This document shows, in pieces, positions 1 through 10,800 of a stretch of DNA of 64,000 nucleotides (positions within the stretch are counted from its first letter, which is position 1; each line of letters begins with the position of its first letter). The DNA lies in contig JAGFMI010000020.1 of assembly GCA_021030905.1 (NCBI GenBank), forward strand, positions 62,001-126,000, given 5' to 3'. The translations under genes and the position numbers were made by a program. The DNA is from Pyrenula massariospora (lineage: Eukaryota; Ascomycota; Eurotiomycetes; Pyrenulales; Pyrenulaceae). The notes under the pieces were generated by a model. It did not search any database and had not been told where the DNA came from. It was given only the letters and a program-made list of their open reading frames with translations.

Positions 1-1228
1 ACATATATCCATCCAAAACTCTCTCGACTGCGTCTCCCAGTCCCCATCCTCATCTCTTACTTATATATGAAACCAGAACTTCTCACTTCGCATGTGCAGT
101 AGGTCTATTTCCCAGAATACCACGCCATTGACCCCTCTCAAACGCACGAAAAATCCCCATCATAAATCGCAGCAAGCAACACACACTACCAACATCCACA
201 CTCTTTCAGCCCGAGCCCGAGCATCATCATGCCCCTCCATCCCCCCGCTACCCACTCACTGATCCAGGAACCACCCCCTCGCATGATCGAGTTACCTACA
301 TACCTATCCAGCCCACCTTCCAGTTCACGTGTCCTACCTCCTTTCGCCGATCCCTACCTCTCTCATTCAATCCAGTATCGCTCAGCCGCGATGTTGAGCA
401 TCTTCTGCACGTCTAGACCGCGGATTACGGTTTATATGGGTAGGCTGATGGCGCTGAGGATGATGTGTCTTTTGATGAAAGTAGCAGCAGGATGGTTTTA
501 GAGGATGTTAAAGAGTCGCTGTGTGATGGTTGAAGAGCTAGGGTAAATTTTGGAGCGGTAAAGGTGGAGTCTGATGAGATATGCTGTATAGAAGTCTAAA
601 TATAGTGTGGGGGAAAGGGAGGTGATTAGGGGGCGTTGTTTGTAAGATATTAAAAAAGTAAAGGGGGGGGATAGGGGGAAGGGTTTGGATATGTGATATA
701 GGTCGATGATGCCTGTTAGTGGGCTCTAAGATGTCAATGTTAAATTAGAATGAAGTTGTAAACGCCGCTTTTAAGGCGTCGTCAACATAGATTCTTAATT
801 TTGGCCCGCCATGCTCGTGTTGAAAGTGGGAGGCTGAAGGTGTGAAGTTGCTGTGGACCATACGTTTAAAAGCGCAATCTAATCTTATCTCTTGGCGCTT
901 TCTCGTACAGGAAAGATTATTGTCAATCGAGGAATATCAAACAATGGATGTACGTCTTGAAAAAGTGAAAGAGAGACCGGAAAAGAATTTCCCACATTAT
1001 AGCGTAGCGTAGCGTTTATGTGGAGGTAGGATAGAAGGGAAGATGGATGGAATATATGATAGGTGGTGGGTAAAGAGTAGGTAAAAAAGTTTATGGAACT
1101 GAAGATGTTGTTTCTTTTTTTTTTTTTTCACTAGATTGGGGTCGAGCCATGAATGCTGTTTGGGTCAAGGAGAAGGATCTTCTCACCACCCATCTCGACC
1201 TATCCCACCGTCTCTCTCCGACTCACTG
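1..1228. other. No gene recognised
   Basis: Only short, low-complexity open frames are present and none looks like a conserved protein. A long T tract lies near 1112-1128, just past the 3' end of the ribosomal protein gene on the minus strand, so part of this is probably its 3' region. Confidence 0.5.
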
Positions 1229-1926
1229 TCATTCATCCTCTTCATCCTCCTCCGCCACCGTCGTCCCCGCAATCCGATCTAGATCCCTCATTCCGCTCTG
1301 CGTGATCCTCCGGCCTCCCTTGCTCCCCTCCTCATCAAGTTCCACCACGCCTAATTTCTCTAGCGCCTGCACGACCTTCCTGTCTACGCTCCCGCTCGCG
1401 TCGCAGTGGTGTGAGGGGCGGGATCCGCGATTCTTGGTTGAACCATGGACTTTACGCAGCCGGCCGATGCCGACGCTTTTGCGTAGGTAGATGTGTCGTG
1501 CCACGGCGGCGGCGCGGATGTAGAACCAGTCTGGGGATTGAGGGGGGAGTTCGTTGCTGTGGGAGGTTTTGACCGTGTCGACCCAGCCTAAAGAACGCTC
1601 CCGTGTTAGCAGATAGGACGACAAATGTCTTAGGGGTTTCGGATTCGTATGGTAAGGGTTTTGGAGGGATTGAACGAACCTGGTATTTGGAGCTTGCCTT
1701 GTCGTTTCAGGAAATCGGAGTAGGCGGTTATGAATTTGTGTGCCTAGGTTAAGAGTGTTGTCAGCTAAATTCTGAAAACAATGACTGCTATTATGCAGTT
1801 TCATGCGCTCCTTGTCTCATAATTTGGAAGCCAGGTCTTGCCTAATTCACTGGATTGTGGTTCCGTGGATATCGTTTGGATTTTTGGGCCACTCACATCA
1901 ACATCTCGCACAGTAACTCCGCCCAT
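1229..1926 (-). CDS. RPS19: 40S ribosomal protein eS19 (RPS19)
   Basis: Small-subunit ribosomal protein eS19, needed in the cytosol for 18S rRNA maturation and part of the 40S head. I recognise the family from the third exon, which carries WFYIRAAAVARHIYLRK followed by GSKGGRRITQSGMRDLDRIA. The first-exon peptide MGGVTVRDVD and the second exon with FITAYSDFLKRQGK complete a normal N-terminus. Exons on the minus strand are 1897-1926, 1680-1743 and 1229-1587. Together they give 453 bases, a 150-residue protein, the usual eS19 length. Donors GTGAGT and GTTCG and both TAG acceptors keep the frame. The acidic C-terminal tail (EEDEEDE) is common in fungal copies. It is the only clear housekeeping gene at this end of the window. 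Confidence 0.96.
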
Positions 1927-2412
1927 GATTGCGGTATTGAGTTCCAAGATCAGCAATTAGGGAGCGTGTATGATGTAATCGCAAAAGTCGGAGGTATAGG
2001 GGTGTTGATGTCCTCGGCGAACTTTTGAAGTCGTTGATTGATATCTTAGTGGAATTTCTGTGTGGGCTCGGAAGCTCTGGCACTAGAGCGGTATGGGCAT
2101 AGCCGACTTGACGAAGCCCTAGTTCTACTTTGGGATATCACCTGTTGCAATCCCCCAAGTGGTGCTCCGCCGCTAAGGAATGTTGAACTGATTGATCAAT
2201 GCGATTTAATTCAAGACTCTGGATGTTCCATTGACGAACTAATGTCCTCTAAGCAGGTCTCAATTCTCTGTCTTCGCTATGTACCGAATATTACGTTCCC
2301 TCGTCCACAGCTGCTTCAGTGTTCTGCAAGCTTGGCCTGCCCTTACATCTGACCTTGATCATCTAAGCAAGCGATTGTGGCCTCTAAGACAACATCATTT
2401 CCATAACTGTCC
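1927..2412. other. Intergenic, promoter side of eS19
   Basis: Upstream region of the ribosomal protein gene, continuing to the 3' end of the next minus-strand gene. Short open frames are present on both strands but none is supported. Confidence 0.4.
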
Positions 2413-3082
2413 TCAAGTCATCCATGCATAGGCCCCTGTACGACGAATTTCTTCGTCATGAGCAGGCCGCAAGGTAGGGTTGTCTACTACGCCATTCTCA
2501 ACAGGGCAAATGAGCCCAATGTTAATATCCCGAGGAACGCGCCATAAGTCTTTCTTAGAATGATGTCCACCTTTCATCCATGAGCTGTTACAATTGAAAA
2601 GTCCCCCATTGCACCGCAGTAGCAATTTAGGCTTAAACTTGTATGGCCATTTCTCATTGCCTAACGGTAGGTGGAAGAAAGGTCGTGGTTCCGGGATCTT
2701 GATCATCGTAGCTGCGGCAAGCGTAGCTTTGCATGACATTGCAAAGAAAACAAGGTCAGGGGTGTTGATTGTCCATGCTGCTGATCTGAGCGCTTCCTCA
2801 TATCTCCAGCTGCTTTCAAATTGGCCAAGATCGCTCACCCAGTGGAGGTGCTTGAAGAACTTAAGAAGGATCTCGCTTGGCAGGCTCTGAATGCATGGAC
2901 GAGTGATGGCTTGCTTCCTGGTAAGGTCCAGGTCCTGAAGAAATTTTGTAACTGAAATGACCGAAATTCGCGATGATGAATCTAGTCACCTTGGGAACAA
3001 AGATCACGGTCCTCTGAAAATCTTCTTCTCCCTTGCAACGACTGTACGCTGCAAGGGCAAACTCCACCGGATCGATCTTCAT
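2413..3082 (-). CDS. FALAAY/GGCHS family protein, member A (divergent)
   Basis: First of five related proteins in this window; function unknown. Exons on the minus strand are 2990-3082 and 2413-2934, giving 204 residues. Exon 1 encodes the family N-terminal block (FALAAY, then TVIFVPK). The 55-base phase-0 intron sits exactly where it does in the other members. Exon 2 opens with DLDLTR and an F-box-like LPSEILLKFF, then a segment like the paralogues (FAMSCKATLAAA). The cysteine motif has drifted: the CxxC pair is respaced and GGCHS has become GGHHS, so metal binding may differ or be lost. It keeps a late CP and ends AWMT, a weak echo of the family W-L-G terminus. I chose the Met at 3082 because it matches the N-termini of the paralogues. 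An in-frame Met at 3121 is possible. Confidence 0.75.
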
Positions 3083-3709
3083 CGTCAGCTTCAATTGCTT
3101 GTGTTCGTGTTGTTTCTTCACTGTTCCTGAATTGACAAACAGAGCAGAGAAGTAGATAGTGATTATTTAGTACGTGAAGCTGTCTTCGCAATGCCTTTGG
3201 GCACGTGGTGCCTTGCTTGGTTTTTAAGAAATGAATAAGCGCACATGATGAAATTGCTCACCGATCTCTCAGCCGCCTTGCTTGTTGGTATGGCAGCTTG
3301 CCGATCGTACCCGCATCGTGCCGTCACAGATATGTCACTTACAATTTTGCAAATTTCAGCAAGTATCAATGAATGTATTCAATGTTCGAGCGACCTAAGG
3401 AAAAGCTTCTCCCGTAGTCTTTTAACATTCCTTTGACTTATTGCATTGTCTACAATGTGTCATTCCTATCGCTGTCCATGCTTTTGATGTTAATGGACAT
3501 AGGCTAGTCTCTAACTAACTTATTCTCTGGTTTGACCGTTGTTTCGAGGACTGGCCTTCTATAAATTCTCACAAACCCACACTGGAAGGATCATAAAAGC
3601 TCGTCAAACTATTTTACTCTAATGAAATTTCACAGAAATGTAACAACATCAAATTATCTCCCCACTAACGCTACCCCTAACTTATCTCCCTCAATCTCCC
3701 AACACTCCC
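3083..3709. other. No gene recognised
   Basis: Promoter side of member A and the 3' side of the secreted-protein gene. Short open frames at 3163-3436 on both strands lack any recognisable motif. Confidence 0.4.
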
Positions 3710-4027
3710 TCAGCTCCTATGGTCCCCATGCCCAGCATCAAAGATACAGCAAGCAGACTTCCCCGTATCCTCGCTCATGTCCGCCCTATCCGGCGTAACG
3801 CACGCAACGTCACTGAAGGGGTGGAGCTTCTTCTCAATGCCGCAGTGAGCGAACTTGTTGCACTCGGCTTCAGAATCGTAGGCTTTGGGCTTGCCGAGGT
3901 GGTGCGCTACCTTGCCGCCGGTGCAGAAGATGTCTGTCTGGTCGACGGCGCGGGCGGGGTGGTGGGGGTGTGCGAGGAGGAGGGAGGGGGTGAGGAGGAG
4001 GGTGAGAAGGAAAGTTGGGATTTGCAT
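3710..4027 (-). CDS. Small secreted cysteine-rich protein (candidate effector)
   Basis: Single-exon protein of 105 residues. Residues 1-19 form a strong signal peptide (MQIPTFLLTLLLTPSLLLA). The mature part has six cysteines at about 35, 56, 62, 76, 93 and 94, the last two adjacent, which fits a small disulphide-stabilised secreted protein. It is rich in His, Lys and Asp with no membrane segment. I recognise no named domain. Size, signal peptide and even cysteine number make it effector-like, which is an inference. A decayed copy lies about 200 bases upstream at 4232-4459, so the locus was once a tandem pair. Confidence 0.75.
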   Translation of the reverse strand: MQIPTFLLTLLLTPSLLLAHPHHPARAVDQTDIFCTGGKVAHHLGKPKAYDSEAECNKFAHCGIEKKLHPFSDVACVTPDRADMSEDTGKSACCIFDAGHGDHRS

Positions 4028-4231
4028 TGTAGATGTATGTTAGGATCGGTGGTTGGATTTGCGGGATTTTCCGTGGAAGTCTGCTGTTAGGGGCTTTTGA
4101 GGTAGTCTTCTCTAGCAGGATGGGGAGGTAGACAGATCTTGTGATAAAGAAGTTGATTGTGGGTGGTTTTGATTGTCAAAAGAAAATTTACTAAATGTTT
4201 CTTCATTACTTGAAACAAAGACACGGACACG

Positions 4232-4459
4232 TCACGAATACGAATACCACATTAAGCACGACAGCTCATTAGAAACAAGAACAATGGGATTGTAGCTCTT
4301 AAGTCGAAAATGCGCGACAAGCTTAGGGGCGTAAAGCACAAGCTTAACAAATTTGTAGACCTTCGGCTCGCCCAAGTAGTGTGCAGCATCGGTCCTGATC
4401 GGGTACAGCTTTAGTGGTTCGCAGAGTTCGAGAGTACACGAGAGAACGAGGGATGGCAA
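4232..4459 (-). pseudogene. Decayed tandem copy of the small secreted protein gene
   Basis: An open frame of 75 residues on the minus strand aligns with the middle of the gene at 3710-4027: AAHYLGEPKVY against VAHHLGKPKAY, with homology running on at the nucleotide level on both sides. Most cysteines and the signal peptide are gone and the frame is otherwise unlike a secreted protein. I read it as a duplicate that has drifted beyond function. It could be a short chimeric gene, but nothing supports that. Confidence 0.6.
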
Positions 4460-5169
4460 GGAGACTCGTGGTCATTTTGATTAATGGTAGGTAGATACGT
4501 GGTTTAAAGGTTTTTGGGCGCTGAGGATGGGCGGCTAGAATTAATGGATACTTGTAGGTTGAGTTCTGTTTGCGATCGATTTCTGGAGAGGGACTATTAG
4601 ACGGGGTGGAGGGACTTTAATTAATTGACTATATCTTGTGGTCATGTCCTTTGTCTAGAGTCACGTGACCATTGAAAAGATGACTCTTTCAGCTTGGTAT
4701 TTTGAATTGGGGAATCAAGGGAGAAAGGCCTTCCCACTTGCGCAACGAAACGGAATCATATAGGTAGGATGGGATGCTACGAGTTATAGACACAACAAAT
4801 CAGAGAGGAAGAATACATCACGGCGCCGTTAGAATTAATATGGTGAAGGAGCTAACAAAATAAATTGTGTAGATTTGCGTCTTGCGGTAGAAATGCCCCG
4901 TATCAGTCTCCTACGAGAGAGACATTGCCGGAATTGACATGATTATCCCATTCATGATGGCTCAGGGGCACAGACGAGTGTCTAAAAATCGATTGACGTG
5001 CAAGGCCTATCGGATAAGGTAGGAGGGCACTTATTCGAAGAGATTCTGATTCATCGATAAAGATGTGGGCCCGGACCACAATGTAGGGGTCAATGAGCTA
5101 ACCCAAAGTTGGCCTGCGAAGTCAGATGTTTTCTTCGAGCTTTCTCTTCGAGACGTTCCCACCAAAACC
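4460..5169. other. Intergenic; holds a CACGTG palindrome
   Basis: Region between the decayed effector copy and the methyltransferase. A frame in phase with the methyltransferase is open from 5065 but has no ATG before 5170. Confidence 0.4.
4660..4669. promoter_or_regulatory. Palindromic E-box GTCACGTGAC
   Basis: Perfect 10-base palindrome around CACGTG, about 500 bases before the methyltransferase start. The same 10 bases form the core of the 16-base palindrome at 28134-28149. CACGTG is the site of fungal bHLH factors. That it is bound here is inference. Confidence 0.35.
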
Positions 5170-6018
5170 ATGCACAACCCAACGAGCTCGATCGTACGTG
5201 CCTACTACTACTCCCTTGAATCTCGACATGGGTATCGTCTATCTCTCGGGGGCACAAGGCACCTTGTTTATTATGCATCAGAAAACTCTTGGCCCTGGCC
5301 AATTCCTGCCGCTCTGCGTACCATGGAAGCTAAGCTCCTTGAGGCGCTTAATTGCTCTGAAGGAGCTAAAGTGCTGGATGCTGGCTGCGGCATCGGACAC
5401 GTCGCACTCTACATGGCAAATCATGGCGGCTTCTGCGTTGAGGGAGTTGACTTGACGCCGCACCACGTCACAAAAGCTAAAAGGAATGTTCAGCTTGCAG
5501 GGATGAATGACCGTATTGCCATAAGACTTGCAGACTACCACAATCTTGATGCTTTTGATGATGCAAGTTTTGACGGTATCTATACCATGGAGACCCTCGT
5601 GCACTCATCAGACGCTCGAAAGGTTCTGGAAGAATTCTTACGAGTTCTTAAACCTGGCGGGACCCTGGTGATGCATGAATATGACCACTCTCGATTCGAG
5701 CAGACCCCCAAAAGCATCGCGATTGAGGCAAAGATGTTGATGGAGAATATTGGTATGCCGGCATTTGAAGCATTCGAGACAGACGATTTACAAAGACTTA
5801 TCCGAGACATTGGGTTCAAGGACGTCTACGTGACGGATATGTCAAAAAGTGTTGTTCCGATGTTATGGCTATCCTATGTATGTGCATGCATCCCTTATCT
5901 ATTCTTGAAATTCTTCGGTCTTCAACATCACTTCCTTAATACTGTATCAGGGGTTGTCTGGTACAAGGGGAGGGATTACTGGAGGTACGTGCAGGTGAGA
6001 GGGAGGAAACCAATGTGA
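5170..6018 (+). CDS. Class I SAM-dependent methyltransferase (sterol C-methyltransferase-like)
   Basis: 282-residue small-molecule methyltransferase that would transfer a methyl group from S-adenosylmethionine. Motif I is VLDAGCGIGH at about residues 68-77, followed by an acidic residue ending the second strand (VEGVDLTP). The later strand is the conserved VLKPGGTLVMHEYD. The region before motif I and the overall layout recall the sterol 24-C-methyltransferase and terpenoid methyltransferase group. The hydrophobic stretch near residues 235-255 (LWLSYVCACIPYLFLKFFG) suggests membrane or lipid contact. The frame is open from 5065 but the first ATG is at 5170. An upstream exon cannot be excluded. 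The substrate cannot be read from the sequence and there is no adjacent biosynthetic partner. Confidence 0.85.
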   Translation: MHNPTSSIVRAYYYSLESRHGYRLSLGGTRHLVYYASENSWPWPIPAALRTMEAKLLEALNCSEGAKVLDAGCGIGHVALYMANHGGFCVEGVDLTPHHVTKAKRNVQLAGMNDRIAIRLADYHNLDAFDDASFDGIYTMETLVHSSDARKVLEEFLRVLKPGGTLVMHEYDHSRFEQTPKSIAIEAKMLMENIGMPAFEAFETDDLQRLIRDIGFKDVYVTDMSKSVVPMLWLSYVCACIPYLFLKFFGLQHHFLNTVSGVVWYKGRDYWRYVQVRGRKPM

Positions 6019-6620
6019 AGCCAGGATTTGGTCTCGATTAGCCTTTTCTAGTGCCGAATTCCGGACAGGAAGAAGAGTCTTGTTCCACGACATCAAGCAT
6101 CTCCCCAGATGTTTCAGATGCTGAGAAGATGGCAATGGTCTGACCAATAACAAAACATTATCCATTGGAACAAATCTGTACCTACTCTCTACCTGGTCTT
6201 CACCTCTGAACCATCTGAGACCCAGGCTTGGGTCTTGGGTCTTGCTGGTTATACGAGGATAAGTCTAGGACATAGAAAATGTAAACGAGGCCGTCGATAA
6301 CATTTAGCGGAATTCGATGATAGAATTTAAAGGCTGTAGTCTCCTCGAGGTCGCTCTTAATCTTGTCCCGCTTTCTCAGGGTCTACAGTCTCCTCATCGC
6401 TGATCGATTGGCCAGAAGAGCTTCCACCTATATGTATTCTCAACTACATCCTTTTCCGGTTGGCGCCTATTCAGGGGCCCCGAGGTCTCTGCCTCGGACT
6501 ATCTCTGACTTTGGAAGTTAATCATTGACCATTAGGTTCATTTGCCGCAGGTGGTGCTGACAGCACGTTGAATACGATGGTCTGTTACTATATTAAGGCT
6601 TTGGCGTTGGAACGCACCTC
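6019..6620. other. No gene recognised
   Basis: 3' region of the methyltransferase, then sequence without supported frames up to the end of the broken gene on the minus strand. Confidence 0.4.
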
Positions 6621-7188
6621 TCAGAGAAAAGTAGTCTGGAGCACTGCCACGGCTGCACGAGCGCCAAAAGACGGGGCTTCGGGAGCTAAGGCATCCCCAG
6701 CAACGGGTGCCATGGTATTGGGCGGCCGTACAAAATTCTGGTTCATCAGATAAATGCAAGCAACAAGATTAAGCCGCAGGAGCATTAGCATTCCGACCGG
6801 CACTGCTTTTCCAGAGGATTTCAAAAAAGCGTTCCCGAGCCTGGATGGCGGCCACACAACATCGCCCATGCGTCATTCGATGGCGGATAGGATGGCTTTA
6901 AGCGGGGCCGAGCTTCCCAATAATGCGCGCTCATGTGCAGAGAGACCGAGGAACAGAATTGACTTTGACTAGAAGTGCCTCCTTGATGGTTCCGATAGAT
7001 GAAACTGGGAGGTTTTGTGGTGGCCAGCTGTCGTGCGACCGTCTAGGCTGGGCCAATTCGTAGATAAGCTCATGGTAGCGAGCATGAACGCATGCCCCAA
7101 AGTGGAGATGCTTGGAAGGCCGGTTCTGGTGCTCGACGGCAGGGTTCTGCCCAAACACGGCCAGAAGTCTAAGGATGATGGGGTCCAT
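6621..7188 (-). pseudogene. Broken protein gene, family not recognised
   Basis: Three minus-strand frame segments read like one protein of roughly 190 residues: a start with MDPIILRLLAVFGQNPAVEH, a middle with SAHERALLGSSAPL, and an end with a hydrophobic stretch (MLMLLRLNLVACIYLMNQNF) and ALAPEAPSFGARAAV. They are joined by one frame change and interrupted by one in-frame stop, so the gene as it stands would not make the whole protein. A short intron could explain the frame change but not the stop. Coding-like sequence continues upstream of the Met at 7188 to about 7225. I cannot name the family. Confidence 0.45.
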
Positions 7189-7878
7189 ACCTAGGCTGAG
7201 CAGACGGAGCGCGAACTGAACACCCGGTCTCTTCTCCTCTCTTTATCCAATTCCCTTCTATTCGCACCATTGCGCCGATCTTTTGCGTCGGGGACGATCA
7301 CTTGCGTGTGCCGTCGCCGCTGAACGAATCACAGTCAACTCCGTCATAAACCCTTCCAACACCTCCGCCTCCACACACCGTTTTCTCGCCATCCGTTCCT
7401 GCTGCGACTGATCAAACGCTCTTCACCATCGTGAAGTTCAAAACACTCGCTAGGGTCAAAGGACCATACGCTCGTTTTGAAGGCGGCGCGCCTGCATGGG
7501 CGACTGCTCTCTCTTTTGCACAGGCTTCGTAGCGCTTCCGATGCCTGGCTCCTCCCGTTTGAGCTATCTTCCGCCCACGAGACCGAGCTCCCCAATGCCA
7601 TCCGACCCGTTCAATTCACTCCCGTAACCGATATTGTACATGGATTAAAGAGAAGGCAAAGATTGTATATTGACGTGGCGAGGGCGGCAGAAGAGACTCC
7701 TACGATGGATGGAGATGCGGACATTGAACAATCACATTTCGGCAGACACCACCCTCCTCTTGGAACCCTTGCCTCCGTTCTACACTCAGGACGCTCCGAT
7801 AGTACTCCAAATAAGATCTTATGGCCGATGTCATGCTGGGTAGTTGCTAGAAGGACTTCTGTACCGCCGATTCAGAAG
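7189..7878. other. Promoter and 5' leader of the TRP-like gene
   Basis: CT-rich stretches around 7219-7260 and 7330-7420 look like a fungal core promoter and leader. From 7477 the frame of the downstream gene is open without a stop for 134 codons, with in-frame ATGs at 7705 and 7828. See the gene entry for the start choice. Confidence 0.4.
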
Positions 7879-10800
7879 ATGCCTTCACTAGTGCTGCTCA
7901 TGATATTTTTGGGGCTACTGGCTGGAAATACCCTCGCGGTCTTCATACCATTCGACAATTGCCTGAGTCCAAGCAAGATAAATTCGGAGCCCCGTCAGCT
8001 ACAATTCGTACCCTATCTCTACTGGGCCCATCTCGACACTAAAACATCGAAACACACCCTGAATGCAACTGTATACGGCAATGTGACTGGGCTTTTGACC
8101 AAAGAAGAATATCCACCTCCGGATAGTCCAGATTGGACGAATGAAAACAAGACTTTGGGCAAAATCGTTGACGTGGGAAGTGCGGACAAATTGACGACTC
8201 TTTTCGCGAAATTGAATCTACTCAGCTACACTCCGTGGAACGATCCTGGAACTCGCTTCTGCAGCGCTGCTATCAATAGCGAGTGTCCACTTGCACCCGC
8301 TTTCTTCGTGGCGCGTAATGATACATCGAAACTTCCGGGCTTCACCGTCTCACACGACCTCTCTTCCAGCTATGCATTCGCTACATTGTCAGAGACTTTA
8401 CGAGTTGAAAATGGCGACGCAGATAAAACAGTCTTGGCTTGCGTGTCTGCGAGTATCACTCCAGATCTAGGACCCAAGTTGAAAAATCTGCTTACATATA
8501 TTCCGGTCGCAATTTTGATTTTAGCCGGGCTCGCAACTCTGCTGGCAGCCACTTATAGCCCCTGGGGTTCCACAGACATATTCCGGTGGTCGACCAATTA
8601 CGGCAGGGACGAGGATCTGCTGCGTCTTGTGACGCCAGGCTTTGCAGACTGTCTTAACTACATCCAATTCATTGTCCTCACAGGGAGCTTGAGCCTCAAC
8701 TATCCTGGCTACTACCAACCCGCAGTTCAGAATATAGCTTGGTCATCGCTACTCTTTAACGAGAGCTTTGTGAGCGGAGGCAATGGCACTCGACCTGTGC
8801 AAGATGGCATCTACGTGACTAATGGAACCTACGGACTTGATCGGATGAGCCAATTCGTCGGCATGACTTCGGTGAAAGACATCTGGGCCGGAATGGCAGT
8901 ATGGATCCTCGTCATCCTCGCCGCAGTTCTGATCTTAACACAAATTGGCTTCGGTCTACGATGGCTGCACCATCAAATTGCGAGAATTCCAGAGGAGGAC
9001 CTGCGGAACAAGAATGTGCCCTTCTCTGTAGGCCAAGTCATCCGGGTAATCTTCAATTATTTCTTACTGCCAATCACGTCTCTTTCCATGTTCCAGTTTG
9101 CCATTGCTTCCCGAGTCCCATCTTGGATCGTTGCGCTTGCGGCAATCTTACTTGTTCTGCTCGTCATGTTCGCTGTGTGGTTAATGATGCTCATTGCCCG
9201 CACCCGACCTCGATCCTGCCTCTTCGATGACCTCCCCACGGTTCTTGTTTATGGTCCGCTATACAATACGTACTGCGATGATGCCGCTGTATTCGCGCTG
9301 GTGCCTTTCTTCCTAAACTTCTTGCGTGGGATCGCTATTGGCGCCCTGCAGCCCTCCGGGATCGCTCAGATTGTTGTCTTGGCGATATGCGAGGTCATAC
9401 TGGCGCTGACGCTTAACGCCTTCCGTCCTTTTCCCGCACCTACATCGATGAATATCTATCACACCTTTTTCGCACTCGTTCGCCTTGTCACCATCCTTCT
9501 GAGTGTTGCATTCGTACCATCTTTAGGTGTGACTGAACCTACAAGAGGGTGGCTTGGTTACGCAATCTTGCTTATGCATGGGGCTACCCTCGTGCTTGGT
9601 TTCCTTTTGAACGCTCTTGTGACTCTGATCGAGGTTGCGGCTCGCCTTGCAGGTGCTGGAGACAAAAGTGGTGCGGTTGGAGGGGCTACTCGCGGCGGTC
9701 TTGCCAAAGTCTTGGGAATGCGCCAACTGTCCCGGCGAACGCCCAGGTCTCGGGCTGCTACGCGTTCAAGTTATGCTGCGTCTGATGCTGCTATGTTGGG
9801 CCCAGAGAATGACCAGAAATCATTCCGAATGGAAGGCGGACGCTCTAGAAGCATGTCTGCAAGCTCAAGGCAACTTTTGAATAGTGAAGGGCGCAACAGC
9901 ACAGCATTCGCTGATAACATGAGCGCGGGCATGGGCCATAGCCGAGCAAGCGGATCCGGTGGCTTTCATCCGTCAACTCCCATGTCCGGCAGCACTTTTT
10001 CAAAGAGTGCGAGAAATAGTGCGAGAAACAGCACTGCGAGAAATAGCTCTGGAGCGATCATTGGTTTGAAAACAGCTGAAGCTGCTGATCCTTATTATAG
10101 GAAACCACGGGAACGACGAAACACTCTCGAAGCAACCTCTCCTGGCGTGAAGAGTCGTGAGTCTGAAGGTAGTCGCGACTTCACAAAGTCCAAGTTTACA
10201 GAGATGCCTAGTCCAGATGTTGCAGCCGGAGAAGGTCCCTCAATCTCTGGTATAGCAACTCCCACTGGAGGAGCTACTGGTCACAGTGAATTAGACGACA
10301 TTCCGACAGATTATCAAGGGCCTCGGCAGGATTATAGTGTTCGGGAAGTTGATTTCTATTATGGTGTCCGTGGTCCAGCTTTGAAATCAACAGGAGGAAC
10401 TCGAAGACTCAAGACCGGACCAGCTGATCCCACTGGGCCTGTCTCGTCCGCCACCGGCTGGTTTAAAGGGCTCTTCGGTGGCAAGACGAAGGAAAAGGGG
10501 AAAGGGTTTGAGGTTGTTCGAAGTGCTCGTGCTCCACCTCCTGGTCTTATTCCAGAATGGGATCAAGAGGCAGGAATCAACCGACGACCATATCGTGATG
10601 CCCCTGACAGCGCGTCCCACGCTCCGCAGACGCTAAGTTCGGACGGAGCCGGACCTTCCCAAGGTCCCTTCCATTCCCCCGAGGGCGAAACATTCGAGGC
10701 GACCTCCTCCGACGGTGAATCTGAATTCGATGAAAATCCAATAAGCAGCGTGTCTCCAGAGCCTCCCTCCCTACCCGCCTTGGATACCGGTGGTGGAATT

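Noticed and set aside
229-501. Open frame of 90 codons
   Set aside because: Low-complexity Pro/Ser start, no motif and no support for expression.
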